The position numbers were made by a program, and so were the translations under genes. From an uncultured Cellulophaga sp. (GTDB lineage Bacteria > Bacteroidota > Bacteroidia > Flavobacteriales > Flavobacteriaceae): a stretch of 64,000 nt of DNA. The DNA is taken from contig CANMEI010000002.1 of NCBI GenBank assembly GCA_947496695.1, positions 62,001-126,000 on the forward strand. Direction: 5' to 3'. Shown here piece by piece: positions 33,668 to 43,052 of this stretch; position 1 is the first letter of the stretch; the number at the start of each line of letters is the position of its first letter. The notes under the pieces are model-generated. The model made no database searches. It was not told where the DNA came from and saw only the letters and a list, made by a program, of their open reading frames with translations.

Positions 33668-34543
33668 TTAATTTCCTTTGCCTAATAATTCAATCCACTC
33701 TTTCATGTAATTTGTATTTCTAACACCATTGGAATGTGCTTTTTTACCTTCTGGAAAACTTAAATTAAATGCATAAATATGTTCTTCTGGTATTTTCATA
33801 GCAATATATGTTTCCTTAATTGTTCTTGCCATTGGTTCTTGCGCATGATAAGTTCCGTACCAACGCTCTAAAGGCGTTACGCTTTTAGTTGAATACCAAG
33901 AAGCTATTTGGTTTTTAGCGCTATAATCCCATCCACCTGAAAAATCAATAACTCTTGCTACGACATGTTTTTTTGCAATAAAAGCGGCCATCCCGCCTCC
34001 TTGAGATTGACCAGCAACAGCTATTTCTTCCCATTTAAGGTGATCACCATCTAAATAAGCATTCCAATTTCCCTCTTTATCAATTTCTGAAAGATAGACT
34101 AAAAGTTTAACTAACCTATTTTCTATAGCATCATATGGCTTATCAGTAATTAATGGGAATTTATTAGTGCCAAAAATTCTCATAGTTCTAAATTCATCAG
34201 TACATTTTGAATCCTCTTCTAAATTTTCTCCTTTACAAATTCTAGCAACTGCAGGTGTATTTATATAGGATAGATTAATAACCTTATACCCTTGCTTTAC
34301 AGCTGTTAAAAAAAGATTTTTAGGTCCACGTAATGCAATCCCATTTGTACCTGGCATAAACAACAAAAGCTTATTTTGTTTTACTGCAGGGTCATATGCT
34401 ATTAAGTGCGGAGTGTCAGCTTCTGTAATTCTAACATCTGTTTTAGAAGGTTTTATTTCTAAAACATGATGAGTTTTTAAAAATACAGAATCAGTTTGCG
34501 CAAAAGAGTAATTAAAAAATATTAAAATGAAAAAATGCCTCAT
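33668..34543 (-). CDS. Secreted alpha/beta hydrolase (BPSS1187-like)
   Basis: 291 residues from ATG 34543, where a clean signal peptide starts (MRHFFILIFFNYSFAQ). The longer frame to 34609 would bury it. The hydrolase core shows KLLLFMPGTNGIALRG, GYKVINLSYINT and a nucleophile elbow AGQSQGGGMA. A possible catalytic His lies near the C-terminus (KKAHSNGV). Cys pairs (RICKGENLEEDSKC) may form a disulfide. The BPSS1187-type name is from memory; the substrate is unknown. It precedes the racemase-like gene. Confidence 0.83.
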   Translation of the reverse strand: MRHFFILIFFNYSFAQTDSVFLKTHHVLEIKPSKTDVRITEADTPHLIAYDPAVKQNKLLLFMPGTNGIALRGPKNLFLTAVKQGYKVINLSYINTPAVARICKGENLEEDSKCTDEFRTMRIFGTNKFPLITDKPYDAIENRLVKLLVYLSEIDKEGNWNAYLDGDHLKWEEIAVAGQSQGGGMAAFIAKKHVVARVIDFSGGWDYSAKNQIASWYSTKSVTPLERWYGTYHAQEPMARTIKETYIAMKIPEEHIYAFNLSFPEGKKAHSNGVRNTNYMKEWIELLGKGN

Positions 34544-34803
34544 AGACTTTTTAATTGATTTACTTAAAAATAATCTTTTAAAGTATTTAAAAGTAAAAAT
34601 AAAAAGCATTATTATATAGCGAAAGTAATCTTCAATTTCAGTTTTAAGAATTCATAAAAAAAAGAATATCGAAAACATTAAATTAATTTTTTTTAATCAA
34701 TTTAATAAAATGTCAGCAACATCAATTTAACATATTAAAAAATGATACTAAAAATTATTGTTAAGAATATAATTTTAATAGTTTTTGATGCATTTTTAAA
34801 AGT

Positions 34804-34832
34804 AAAAAACCAACTTTTTGAAGTTGTTTTTT
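34804..34832 (-). terminator. Terminator between the hydrolase gene and the small membrane protein gene
   Basis: CAACTT-TTTG-AAGTTG stem flanked by A and T runs. It works best for the minus-strand 43-codon gene at 34893-35024. The remaining sequence of the gap 34544-34892 shows nothing else. Confidence 0.6.
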
Positions 34833-34892
34833 CTTACTTTTTTAAAACTTATTGTGTTTATATATTCTAGTCATATTTCCTAATTGAAATGA

Positions 34893-35024
34893 TTAGATTT
34901 TTTTTCTGAAATTTTTCTTTATTTCTAGATATACTAGAAAAGAAACAACTAATGCGCAAATTACAATTGCTACAATAGGATACGCATTAATAATCTTCAC
35001 TAAGCTTTCAAATAACTCACTCAT
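34893..35024 (-). CDS. 43-residue single-pass membrane protein
   Basis: From ATG 35024 the protein reads MSELFESLVKIINAYPIVAI, then a hydrophobic helix continuing to about residue 33, then a basic tail (EIKKNFRKKI). One membrane segment, a short acidic N-terminus and a positively charged C-terminus are typical of small bacterial membrane proteins. The start is preceded by AGAGG nine bases upstream, unusual for this AT-rich phylum, and a terminator follows 60 bp after the stop. Function unknown. Confidence 0.65.
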   Translation of the reverse strand: MSELFESLVKIINAYPIVAIVICALVVSFLVYLEIKKNFRKKI

Positions 35025-35336
35025 TTTTCAACCTCTTGTCTTGTTTCGTATAGATACTTATAATCGTAAATAGTTGCGTTTTATTATAAAAAAAGGATTA
35101 AATATTTCATAAAAACGTTTCTTGAACACCTATATATATTTAAGATCATCGATTAAACACACAATAAACTAACTTAAAAAAGCATTATACACTCTAACTA
35201 AAATCAACCCAACAGCATACTTTCCAACTAGTAATACAAATACTGTTTTCCAACCAAGTTAATTTTAGTTTTTATAGCAATAATAAAACTAAAATGTGTT
35301 TTATAACTTTAAAATCTAATAAAAAAACAGAAAAAA
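35025..35336. other. 312-bp gap without genes
   Basis: AT-rich and non-coding, between divergent genes; no repeats or RNA genes seen. Confidence 0.5.
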
Positions 35337-35966
35337 ATGGAAAATATATTAGTTGCTGGTGCCAATGGTACAACAGGAAAAAAAATAGTGTCCCTCTTAA
35401 ATCAATCACAATATTTTAACCCTATTGCTATGGTTAGAAAAGAAGAACAAATTGGGCAGTTCTCAGATAAAAATATAGAGACTGTATTAGCTGATTTAGA
35501 GGCTGATTTAACTAATGCTACTAAAAATATTGATAAAGTAATTTTTGCAGCAGGATCTGGTGGCAAAAAAGTAGTCGCTGTTGACCAAGAAGGTGCTAAA
35601 AATTTAATAACTGCTTCTAAAAAAAATGGGATTAAGAAATTTATTATGCTAAGTTCTATGGGAGCTGATAAACCTGAAGAATCAGATCAGTTACAAGAAT
35701 ATTTAGAAGCTAAACATAATGCAGATGTTTTTTTGAAAGAAAGTGGTTTAAATTACACTATTGTAAGACCAGGATCATTAATTAATAATAAAGGAACTGG
35801 AAAAATAAAACTTGCTGAAAAATTAAATGAACAAGGAGAAGTTACTAGAGATGATGTTGCACAAACTTTAGTTAGAACTTTACACGACGATATTGCTAAT
35901 AAAGAAACTTTTGAGATTATAGAAGGAAACAACCTAATTGGTAAAGCACTAGACGAAACACATTAA
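35337..35966 (+). CDS. Atypical SDR / NAD(P)-binding protein (NmrA-HSCARG-like)
   Basis: 209 residues: Rossmann motif VAGANGTTGKKIV (6-18), a strand ending AMVRK that suits NADPH, AAGSGGKKVVAVDQEGAKNL, KKFIMLSSMGAD, and YTIVRPGSLINNKGTG. This agrees with small atypical SDRs (SDR_a5 / YwnB-like). No catalytic Tyr-x3-Lys, so it may be a sensor or a reductase acting on small quinone-like substrates. Monocistronic and convergent with the efflux operon. Confidence 0.87.
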   Translation: MENILVAGANGTTGKKIVSLLNQSQYFNPIAMVRKEEQIGQFSDKNIETVLADLEADLTNATKNIDKVIFAAGSGGKKVVAVDQEGAKNLITASKKNGIKKFIMLSSMGADKPEESDQLQEYLEAKHNADVFLKESGLNYTIVRPGSLINNKGTGKIKLAEKLNEQGEVTRDDVAQTLVRTLHDDIANKETFEIIEGNNLIGKALDETH

Positions 35967-35976
35967 AACTTAACTT

Positions 35977-36159
35977 CTACTGCTCTAAATCATTAGCTTG
36001 AAAACTAATAAGCTCATTCTCTGAAAATTCAGGAATGAGCTCTATTGGATTACAACAAACTTCACAATCTTCAACATAAATTTGCTTGCTTACAGAACTA
36101 TCAAGTAGCATTGAAATTTCTTCCCAACAATACGGACATTGAAAAAAATGTTCATACAT
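35977..36159 (-). CDS. CPXCG-motif Cys-rich small protein
   Basis: 60 residues, two zinc-ribbon-like cysteine pairs: CPYC (8-11) and DCEVCCNPIEL. This fits the CPXCG family, small cytosolic putative metal-binding proteins. It begins 3 bp after the TolC gene and is the last gene of the efflux operon, an arrangement I cannot explain functionally. Confidence 0.85.
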   Translation of the reverse strand: MYEHFFQCPYCWEEISMLLDSSVSKQIYVEDCEVCCNPIELIPEFSENELISFQANDLEQ

Positions 36160-36162
36160 GAG

Positions 36163-37524
36163 TTATAAATTTACATTTAATAACTGCCCAGTCAATTGTA
36201 ATAATTCTACTTCTGCTAATTTAGCATCATACTTGGCTAAGTTTTTATTCGTATTTGCATTCAACAAATTAATTTGTGCTTGCCTAAATTCTATTGATGT
36301 AATTCTACCTAATTGAAATTGCTCTTTTGAACGCTCAAAATTATTCTGATTGGTAATTACGTTTTGCTCTTGTATTTCGTAAATTTTAAGCAAATTATCA
36401 TAAATAGTTTTTGCGTTTTGAATATCGCGCTCAATTTCAACAGCTAATTGCTTTTTAATTAATTCTTGATTATCATACGCAATTTTAGCATTTTTTATGG
36501 CCACAGATGTACTACCACCATCAAACAAATTCCATGTTAAACTTGCTGTTAAATCTAAATCATAGGTATTTTTATTACTTCCAGGTATCACTTGCCCTGG
36601 TATAAATGAACTTGATGCACTTTGATTCAAATTCCAACCATATTCTCCTGTTAAACCTATAGTAGGCAAATAACCCGATTTACTGACCTTAATATCGTAT
36701 TCATTAATTTTTAAGTTTTTTTCAGCTTGTAATAATGACACATTATTTTCATTGGATTTTAAAATATGACTTTCTAACTCTAAACTCGGAGTAAACATTA
36801 CTATTGTATCAACTTGATACGTTTTACTTAAGTCTTGATTAAGCACTACATTCAAATCACGTCTAGCATTTACTAATTCTTGTTTTGCATTTAATAATGA
36901 AATACTGTCGTTAGTAGCATCAACCTGAGCATTTAATATATCAAGTTTTGTGTTCTGCCCGTATTCAAAAGAATATTCTTCTCTTTTAATACGTTCTTTT
37001 GAAATTTCTAATGCTTGCTTTAAAACATTATAATTTTCAGTAAGTTGAGCTACTTCAAAATACACTGTAAACATTTGAACAATTGTATTTTCAATAGTTT
37101 CTCTTGCCTGCAACTCAGTTAACTGATACTGTTCTTTTAATTGTTTATAGGTATAAAACCTACCTAAACCATCAAATAACGTATAATCTAAACTTAAACC
37201 TCCACTATAAGATCTTGATTCCGCATGATCAATTTCTAAATCTGCCCTTGGTGTAACACCGTCATCTTCAAACTGTCCTGGATATTTAGTATTACTATCT
37301 AAATCATTATAGTTTGCACTCGCTGAACCAGACAATGTTGGTAAGTACCCAGAATTTAAAATGCTTTTATTATTTGCCGCAATTTCTACATCGTTTGTCG
37401 CAATTTTAATTCCAAAATTGTTTTCTAAAGCAATTGCAATTGCTTCTTCTTTAGTTAAAAAATTCTCTTGTGCGAAAAGAGATCCGCAAAAACTAAAAAG
37501 TAATATTATATATAATTTTCTCAT
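36163..37524 (-). CDS. TolC-family outer-membrane efflux protein
   Basis: 453 residues: a signal peptide (SFCGSLFAQ), then the duplicated helical-hairpin/strand organisation of TolC with conserved segments EAIAIALENNFGIKIATND, SLDYTLFDGLGRFYTYK, SLTWNLFDGGSTSVAIKNA and LGRITSIEFRQAQINLLNA. It forms the outer-membrane channel of the RND pump encoded just upstream (16 bp gap). Confidence 0.93.
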   Translation of the reverse strand: MRKLYIILLFSFCGSLFAQENFLTKEEAIAIALENNFGIKIATNDVEIAANNKSILNSGYLPTLSGSASANYNDLDSNTKYPGQFEDDGVTPRADLEIDHAESRSYSGGLSLDYTLFDGLGRFYTYKQLKEQYQLTELQARETIENTIVQMFTVYFEVAQLTENYNVLKQALEISKERIKREEYSFEYGQNTKLDILNAQVDATNDSISLLNAKQELVNARRDLNVVLNQDLSKTYQVDTIVMFTPSLELESHILKSNENNVSLLQAEKNLKINEYDIKVSKSGYLPTIGLTGEYGWNLNQSASSSFIPGQVIPGSNKNTYDLDLTASLTWNLFDGGSTSVAIKNAKIAYDNQELIKKQLAVEIERDIQNAKTIYDNLLKIYEIQEQNVITNQNNFERSKEQFQLGRITSIEFRQAQINLLNANTNKNLAKYDAKLAEVELLQLTGQLLNVNL

Positions 37525-37540
37525 TGGTTATTGAGGTATA

Positions 37541-40500
37541 TTAGTCATTAAAATGTTCTTCTTCATCTCTTTCTTTGATAGCTCTCTCAACTTCTTCTTT
37601 AGAAATTTTCTTACCAGTAATTAACCATTTAGTAATTACTTTAAGTTTATTACTAAAAGCTAAAAATAGAGGTAACATTAACAAAGTTAATATAGTTGCA
37701 AATGCAATACCATAAGAGATTGAAATTGCCATAGGTTTTAAAAACTGCGCTTGTCTACTTTTTTCTAGTAATAAAGGTGCTAAACCTGCGACAGTTGTTA
37801 TTGAAGTTAAGAATATTGCTCTGAACCGTGATTTTCCTGCTTCAAAAATAGCATCATCAAACTTCATTCCCTCCTTCAAGTTTGTATTAAACTTACCAAT
37901 CAACACAAGTCCATCATTAACCATAATACCAATTAATGCAATAATACCTAGTAAAGAAAGTATGTTAACTGGAAAACCATGAATCCAGTGCCCCCATGAA
38001 ACTGCAGGTAAACAGAATGGGATTAATAACAATAACATTAATGGTTGACTAAAACTACGGAATGTAAATGCTATAGTTATATATATTAATGCTAATACAG
38101 ATAAACCTACTAAGCGTAATGAATCTGAAAACTTTTTAGCCTCTCTATTTTGACCTTCATAAGAAGCTGAAACAGAAGAATATTTAGATTGAATTTCAGG
38201 CATTACATTTTGCTTTATATCCAACATAATGTCAGTACCACTAGTTTCTTTACTGTTTTTAAGATCTGCAGTAACTTGTATTTCTCGTTGCCCTTCTAAG
38301 TGATTTATAGCAACATCTCCACGTTCAATTATATAACTTGCAATTTCTTTTAAAGGAACTTTTCCACCATCAGGTGTATTAATTCTCATTTCATCTAAAT
38401 CTGTAATAGATGATCTATTTTCTTTATCATAACGAACCCATACTTTAATTTCATCTTCTCCGCGTTGAAAACGTTGTGCTTGAACACCAAAGAAACCTGA
38501 CCTTACTTGAGTCATTACCGTTTGCAGGTCTAAACCTAATAAATAGGCATTTTCTTTTAATTCTATTTTTATCTCTTTAATTCCGGCAGGATCATTGTCT
38601 GCAACATCTTTTAAAAGTGCATTATTTTCTAATGCTGTTTTCAACTCTTTTTTAGCCTGTTTTAATTCAACTATGTTGTTACTCAATAAAGAAACTGCTA
38701 CAGGATCACCACCAAAATTACCACCTGAACCATAAATTAGGCTTTCAACACCTATAACTGGACCTACAAGTTCCTGTATTCTATTTGATACTAGTTCAGA
38801 AGTTATATTATCTGGTCTCTCTTCACCAACTAATAGATTGATTGCCAATGAAGCTGTTGAAGAACCTGGGCCGACATTTTTAATAACGTTATCAAATAAA
38901 ACTTTATCTGTTCCTTTTAAATACTTTTCAGTAAACTCTTCATTTACAGTTTGCGCTTTACTTTCTATAAGTGTTATGATAGAATCTGTAATAACTTCAT
39001 TAGTACCATTAGGCATTTCTAAACTTATTGAAACACGATCACTAGCAACATTTGGAAAAAAAGCAGTTCTAATAATTCCTGATCCAACAGAACCTATTGT
39101 TAATGCTAATGTTACTGCAAAAAATGAAAAAGTAAGTATTTTATACTGTAACGCAAATTTTAAAATTGGCGAATATAAATCGTCACGCATCCAGTTCATA
39201 AAACGGTCACCTGCTTGATTAATTACACGCAATTTTGCAAAAGCTTGACCAATTTTGGACTTTGGTTCTCCATCAATAGTTTTTAATGCTTTAGAGTGTG
39301 CCAAATGGGCTGGTAATATAATTAAGGCCTCTACCAACGAGACTATTAAAGTTAGTAGTACAATTACCGAAACTTCACCAAAGTTATCACCAATTCTACC
39401 ATCTAAAAACAAGAACATAGAAAATGCAAGTAACGTTGTAATAATGGCTGATACAATTGGTGGTATTACCTCTAAAGTTCCATCAACAGCAGCTTGAACT
39501 GGCGACTTTCCTTTTTCGTAATGCTGATAAATATTTTCCGCTATTACAATTCCATCATCTACTAGAATACCAATAACGATAATCATCCCAAAAAGAGAAA
39601 GCACATTAATAGTAACATCAAAATAACCCGCAAAAATAAACATCCCTAAAAAGGATATTGGCAAACCAAAAGCTACCCAAAAGGCTAAACGTGTATTTAA
39701 AAATAGTGATAAAAAAATAAGAACCAACAACATTCCTTGCCAAGCATTTGTAATTAAAAGTTGCGTACGTTGGCCCAATGTTATCGATTGATCTCTTACA
39801 ATATCAAGATGAATATTATTGTATTTAGAATTAAAATCTTCAATATATTCTTTAACTCTTCCTGCAGAAGCTATTAGATCTTCAGAATTAGTATTGGTAA
39901 TTGCTACGGATACTGATAAATTTCCGTTGTAGTATGATGCATTTGGTGTTTCTTCAAAACGATCACGAACAATTGCTACATCTTTTAATCTAATTGTTTG
40001 GCCTGCAGGAGTAGATTTTATAACCAGATAAGAAAGTTCATCACCATAATAAGCTCTATTATTGGCTCTAATTAAAAACTCTTCAGCATCAGTTTTTATA
40101 TTACCACCAGTAACTAAAATATTTGCATTTGATACTGCTGAAGCTACATCACTAAATGAAATATTATAAGCTAATAAGCTATTTTCATTAACAGCAATTT
40201 CAATTTCTTCATCAGGAAACCCAGAAATTTCAATTTGAGAAATACCTTCTATTGCTCGAATATCATTCTCAATCTGCCTTCCGATCTGTTTTAAAGTAAC
40301 TAACGGAATATTTTCTCCACTAATTGCAAAACTAATAGTTTCTCTAATATTTTCAGTTTTAGCAACTACTAATGGCTCCATACCTGTTGGAAAAGAAGGT
40401 ACTCTGTCTACCGCATTTTTTACTTCTAAAAGCATAAAATCGATATTTTCCCCTTTTTCTATTTCTACCGTAATTGAACCACTATCTTCTGTAGAAGTTG

Positions 40501-40747
40501 ATGTAACCCTATCAACCCCTTCAAGTCCTTTTAAATTATCTTCAATTTTTAATACAATCCCTTCTTCAATTTCTTGAGGTGAAGCTCCAGGATATGCTAT
40601 TGTAACTGTTATAATTTTAGAGTCTACTAAAGGAAAATAAGATGACTTTAGTGATAATGCTCCAACCATACCAAAAACTACTACTGCTAAAAGAAAAACA
40701 GATACAGCAACATGGTACTTAATAAAATACGATATTATTTTTCTCAT
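37541..40747 (-). CDS. RND efflux permease
   Basis: 1068 residues, the usual length of HAE1-like pumps. First membrane helix at 10-32, then PGASPQEIEEGIVLKIED and VTSTSTEDSGSITVEIEKG in the porter domain. A helix block at about 340-480 (GMIIVIGILVDDGIVIAENI, with the paired Asp residues of the proton path at DD) is mirrored at 880-1040 (LIGIMVNDGLVLIGKF). It exports drugs, detergents or lipids by proton-motive force. Overlaps the adaptor gene by one base (TAATG). Confidence 0.93.
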   Translation of the reverse strand: MRKIISYFIKYHVAVSVFLLAVVVFGMVGALSLKSSYFPLVDSKIITVTIAYPGASPQEIEEGIVLKIEDNLKGLEGVDRVTSTSTEDSGSITVEIEKGENIDFMLLEVKNAVDRVPSFPTGMEPLVVAKTENIRETISFAISGENIPLVTLKQIGRQIENDIRAIEGISQIEISGFPDEEIEIAVNENSLLAYNISFSDVASAVSNANILVTGGNIKTDAEEFLIRANNRAYYGDELSYLVIKSTPAGQTIRLKDVAIVRDRFEETPNASYYNGNLSVSVAITNTNSEDLIASAGRVKEYIEDFNSKYNNIHLDIVRDQSITLGQRTQLLITNAWQGMLLVLIFLSLFLNTRLAFWVAFGLPISFLGMFIFAGYFDVTINVLSLFGMIIVIGILVDDGIVIAENIYQHYEKGKSPVQAAVDGTLEVIPPIVSAIITTLLAFSMFLFLDGRIGDNFGEVSVIVLLTLIVSLVEALIILPAHLAHSKALKTIDGEPKSKIGQAFAKLRVINQAGDRFMNWMRDDLYSPILKFALQYKILTFSFFAVTLALTIGSVGSGIIRTAFFPNVASDRVSISLEMPNGTNEVITDSIITLIESKAQTVNEEFTEKYLKGTDKVLFDNVIKNVGPGSSTASLAINLLVGEERPDNITSELVSNRIQELVGPVIGVESLIYGSGGNFGGDPVAVSLLSNNIVELKQAKKELKTALENNALLKDVADNDPAGIKEIKIELKENAYLLGLDLQTVMTQVRSGFFGVQAQRFQRGEDEIKVWVRYDKENRSSITDLDEMRINTPDGGKVPLKEIASYIIERGDVAINHLEGQREIQVTADLKNSKETSGTDIMLDIKQNVMPEIQSKYSSVSASYEGQNREAKKFSDSLRLVGLSVLALIYITIAFTFRSFSQPLMLLLLIPFCLPAVSWGHWIHGFPVNILSLLGIIALIGIMVNDGLVLIGKFNTNLKEGMKFDDAIFEAGKSRFRAIFLTSITTVAGLAPLLLEKSRQAQFLKPMAISISYGIAFATILTLLMLPLFLAFSNKLKVITKWLITGKKISKEEVERAIKERDEEEHFND

Positions 40748-41877
40748 TACTCTACCGTATTTTCTTGGTTAACATCAATTTTTTTAACCAACATACCTGC
40801 GTAAGCACCAACTACTGGTTTAGCCACAATAGTTTCACCTTCAGGCACACCTTTTAAAATAACAGTTTTATCAGAAAAATATATTGGAGTAACATCAATA
40901 ACATCTAAAATACTATCGTGTATCACAAAAATTTGATTACTCTCTGAAAGTAATCCACGATCAACCTCTATCGCATTTTCTTCTTTTTTAGCATTTAGTC
41001 TTGCTTCTAAATACACTCCTTCTCTCAAACTCTCATTTTTAATTTCAATAAAAGCTTTTATGGTTTGAGATTCTTGGTCTACATTACCATTTATACGTGT
41101 AACAATACCTGTGTACTCATCTGTCTTGTCTAAATTAATTAACGTTACGTTTTCACCTATCTTCAATAAATCACTATATGTTTTTGGCACCGACACTTCA
41201 AGCTCATAAACATCTGTATTAATGAACTCACCAAGTTTTTGACCAGTTCTAACTAACGTTCCCTCATTAACTAATGCTTCGGTTAAAATACCATTAAAAG
41301 GAGCTACTATTCTATATTTTGCTAAACGCTGTTCTAAAGTTTTAACATCATAGTAACTTGTTAATATTCCTCTACCTGTAATAAAATATTTTTCCTTATC
41401 GGTAGTCATTTCTGGTAATGATGGAGTAACTGCATTCATATCAAAAGTACTTAAATAGGTTTGCCATTTTTCATACACCTCTGGATAATCTAACCTTAAA
41501 TCGGGCATTATTGAAGTTAATAAATTATATAGGTTACTTTTTGCAGATTGAACTGTTGCTGTATATTCCGAAGCATCAATTCTAATTATTGTTTCTCCCC
41601 TCTTATAACTTTCACCAGTTTTAAAAAGTTTACTCCCTTTTTTAAAAACACCTTGTACTTCAGCATAAAGTTCAACGCGCCTTTTCGCTACCACATTACC
41701 ATGTGCAGAAATAACAATAGGAACTATCCCATTTTTTACTTTAGTTGCAAAAACTGTTTTGACAACTTTATCTGGTTTAGGCTTATTAGTTTTTTTATTA
41801 TTTACTAATGCAATTGCTGCATAAATAGAAAGTGCTATTAGGACTACGCCTAAAATAGATAATACTATTTTTCTCAT
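40747..41877 (-). CDS. RND efflux periplasmic adaptor (membrane fusion protein)
   Basis: 376 residues: one N-terminal membrane helix (VLSILGVVLIALSIYAAIAL), a lipoyl-like half-motif (VELYAEVQGVFKKGSKLFKTGESYKRGETIIRID region), a short coiled hairpin, the second half RIVAPFNGILTEALVNEGTLV, and beta-barrel and membrane-proximal domains. First gene of the adaptor-permease-TolC-CPXCG operon. No local TetR/MarR gene is present; overlapping palindromes upstream may bind a distant regulator. Confidence 0.92.
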   Translation of the reverse strand: MRKIVLSILGVVLIALSIYAAIALVNNKKTNKPKPDKVVKTVFATKVKNGIVPIVISAHGNVVAKRRVELYAEVQGVFKKGSKLFKTGESYKRGETIIRIDASEYTATVQSAKSNLYNLLTSIMPDLRLDYPEVYEKWQTYLSTFDMNAVTPSLPEMTTDKEKYFITGRGILTSYYDVKTLEQRLAKYRIVAPFNGILTEALVNEGTLVRTGQKLGEFINTDVYELEVSVPKTYSDLLKIGENVTLINLDKTDEYTGIVTRINGNVDQESQTIKAFIEIKNESLREGVYLEARLNAKKEENAIEVDRGLLSESNQIFVIHDSILDVIDVTPIYFSDKTVILKGVPEGETIVAKPVVGAYAGMLVKKIDVNQENTVE

Positions 41878-41906
41878 AATTTAGTTTGTGATAGCTTAGT
41901 TCGGTG

Positions 41907-41933
41907 TTAGATAACAAAACTATCTAATAGTTT
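41907..41933. promoter_or_regulatory. Overlapping palindromes over the RND operon promoter
   Basis: TTAGATA-N7-TATCTAA (41907-41927) and AAACTAT-CTA-ATAGTTT (41917-41933), both with perfect 7-bp arms, overlap each other. They also cover a minus-strand minus-7 element TAGTTTTG (complement at 41915-41922), about 40 bp before the adaptor start. This is operator-like; the regulator is not encoded nearby. Confidence 0.45.
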
Positions 41934-41986
41934 AACCTAATTTAGTTAAACATATCTTAAAATGAATTATTTATTATGATTAAAAA

Positions 41987-42020
41987 CAGAGAGAGGGTAC
42001 TATTAGCACCCTCTCTTTGT
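41987..42020 (-). terminator. Terminator after the third LRR gene
   Basis: AGAGAGGGT / ACCCTCTCT (41990-41998, 42008-42016); on the minus strand it is followed by a T tract. Confidence 0.8.
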
Positions 42021-42041
42021 GTATGTTACATACCTTAAGTT

Positions 42042-42923
42042 TTAATTTCTATCTTCCAATTTTGGGTCTATAATTTCAGTTTTATCAATATTAAATTCTC
42101 TATTAACTTTACTCAAATTAATACTATCACTATCAAAAGATACTAAACCTTCTATATTTAAATTCTCTAAATTTTTGTATGATGAAAAATTATTTCCCTG
42201 CAATTGCAAATATTTTAATTCTGGTAATTTTTCAATCCCATTAGGAACTTCCCCTTCAAAATTATTATAAGCTAAACTTAGTTCGTATAATTCAGGTAGT
42301 TTTTCAAAGTCAACTTTAATGACTCCACTTAATTTATTACCAAAAAAGCCTAACACCTCTAGTTTTTTTAATAATTCAATTTCTTTAGGAATTGTACCTA
42401 CAAAATAATTACCTGAAATATTTATAACTTTTATTTCAGTTGCATCTACAATTCCTACAGGAATAGGGCCTTCTAAAGAATTATTAAACAACACAAGTTC
42501 TTCTAAATTTTTACAAACCGAAAAATTAGTTGGTAAAGTGCCTTTTAACTCATTCATCTCTAAATTAACAAATCTAATTGTCGAAATATTAAATAGCTCT
42601 TGAGGGAGATTCCCATTTACCTTATTCAACGAAAGGTTTAATGTATGTAGTTGAGTTAGTTTTTCAATACTATTAGGTATTTTTCCTTTTAAATTATTTC
42701 TATTTAAATCTATTGCAACAACATGTCCGTTTAACACTGTAATACCATGCCACGTAGTTACAGGTTTAGATAAGTCCCATTTTGTCTCCCATTGATTTCC
42801 ATTTAATTTATTATAAAAATCAATTAAACTAGATTTTTCTATTTCTGATATATCTTGACCTTGTAATGAGCAACTAAAAACTAGCAAAAAGAAGCTAATT
42901 AAACTCTTGTTAAATAGTTTCAT
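42042..42923 (-). CDS. Plant-type leucine-rich-repeat secreted protein (copy 3)
   Basis: 293 residues. Signal peptide with Cys18 (LVFSC, possible lipoprotein). An LRRNT-like cap (DFYNKLNGNQWETKWDLSKP, TTWHGITV) precedes seven or eight repeats of LxxLxxLxLxxNxLxGxIP type. Such exported LRR proteins mediate adhesion or binding. It is the most divergent of three tandem paralogs, ending in EIIDPKLEDRN. It has its own terminator downstream and a terminator upstream (43001-43027). Confidence 0.85.
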   Translation of the reverse strand: MKLFNKSLISFFLLVFSCSLQGQDISEIEKSSLIDFYNKLNGNQWETKWDLSKPVTTWHGITVLNGHVVAIDLNRNNLKGKIPNSIEKLTQLHTLNLSLNKVNGNLPQELFNISTIRFVNLEMNELKGTLPTNFSVCKNLEELVLFNNSLEGPIPVGIVDATEIKVINISGNYFVGTIPKEIELLKKLEVLGFFGNKLSGVIKVDFEKLPELYELSLAYNNFEGEVPNGIEKLPELKYLQLQGNNFSSYKNLENLNIEGLVSFDSDSINLSKVNREFNIDKTEIIDPKLEDRN

Positions 42924-43000
42924 ATTAAACTGGTATAAAGATTTGGTTTAATTTAGAACGTAATTTTTAACTGTTTCTTATCCTGTAATGTTTTAAAAAG

Positions 43001-43027
43001 AAAAAGAGAGGAAAAACCCTCTCTTTT
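43001..43027 (-). terminator. Terminator after the second LRR gene
   Basis: AAAAGAGAGG / CCTCTCTTTT stem (43002-43011, 43018-43027) with a T-rich tail on the minus strand. Confidence 0.8.
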
Positions 43028-43052
43028 AAATTAACCGAATCAATATTTAATA

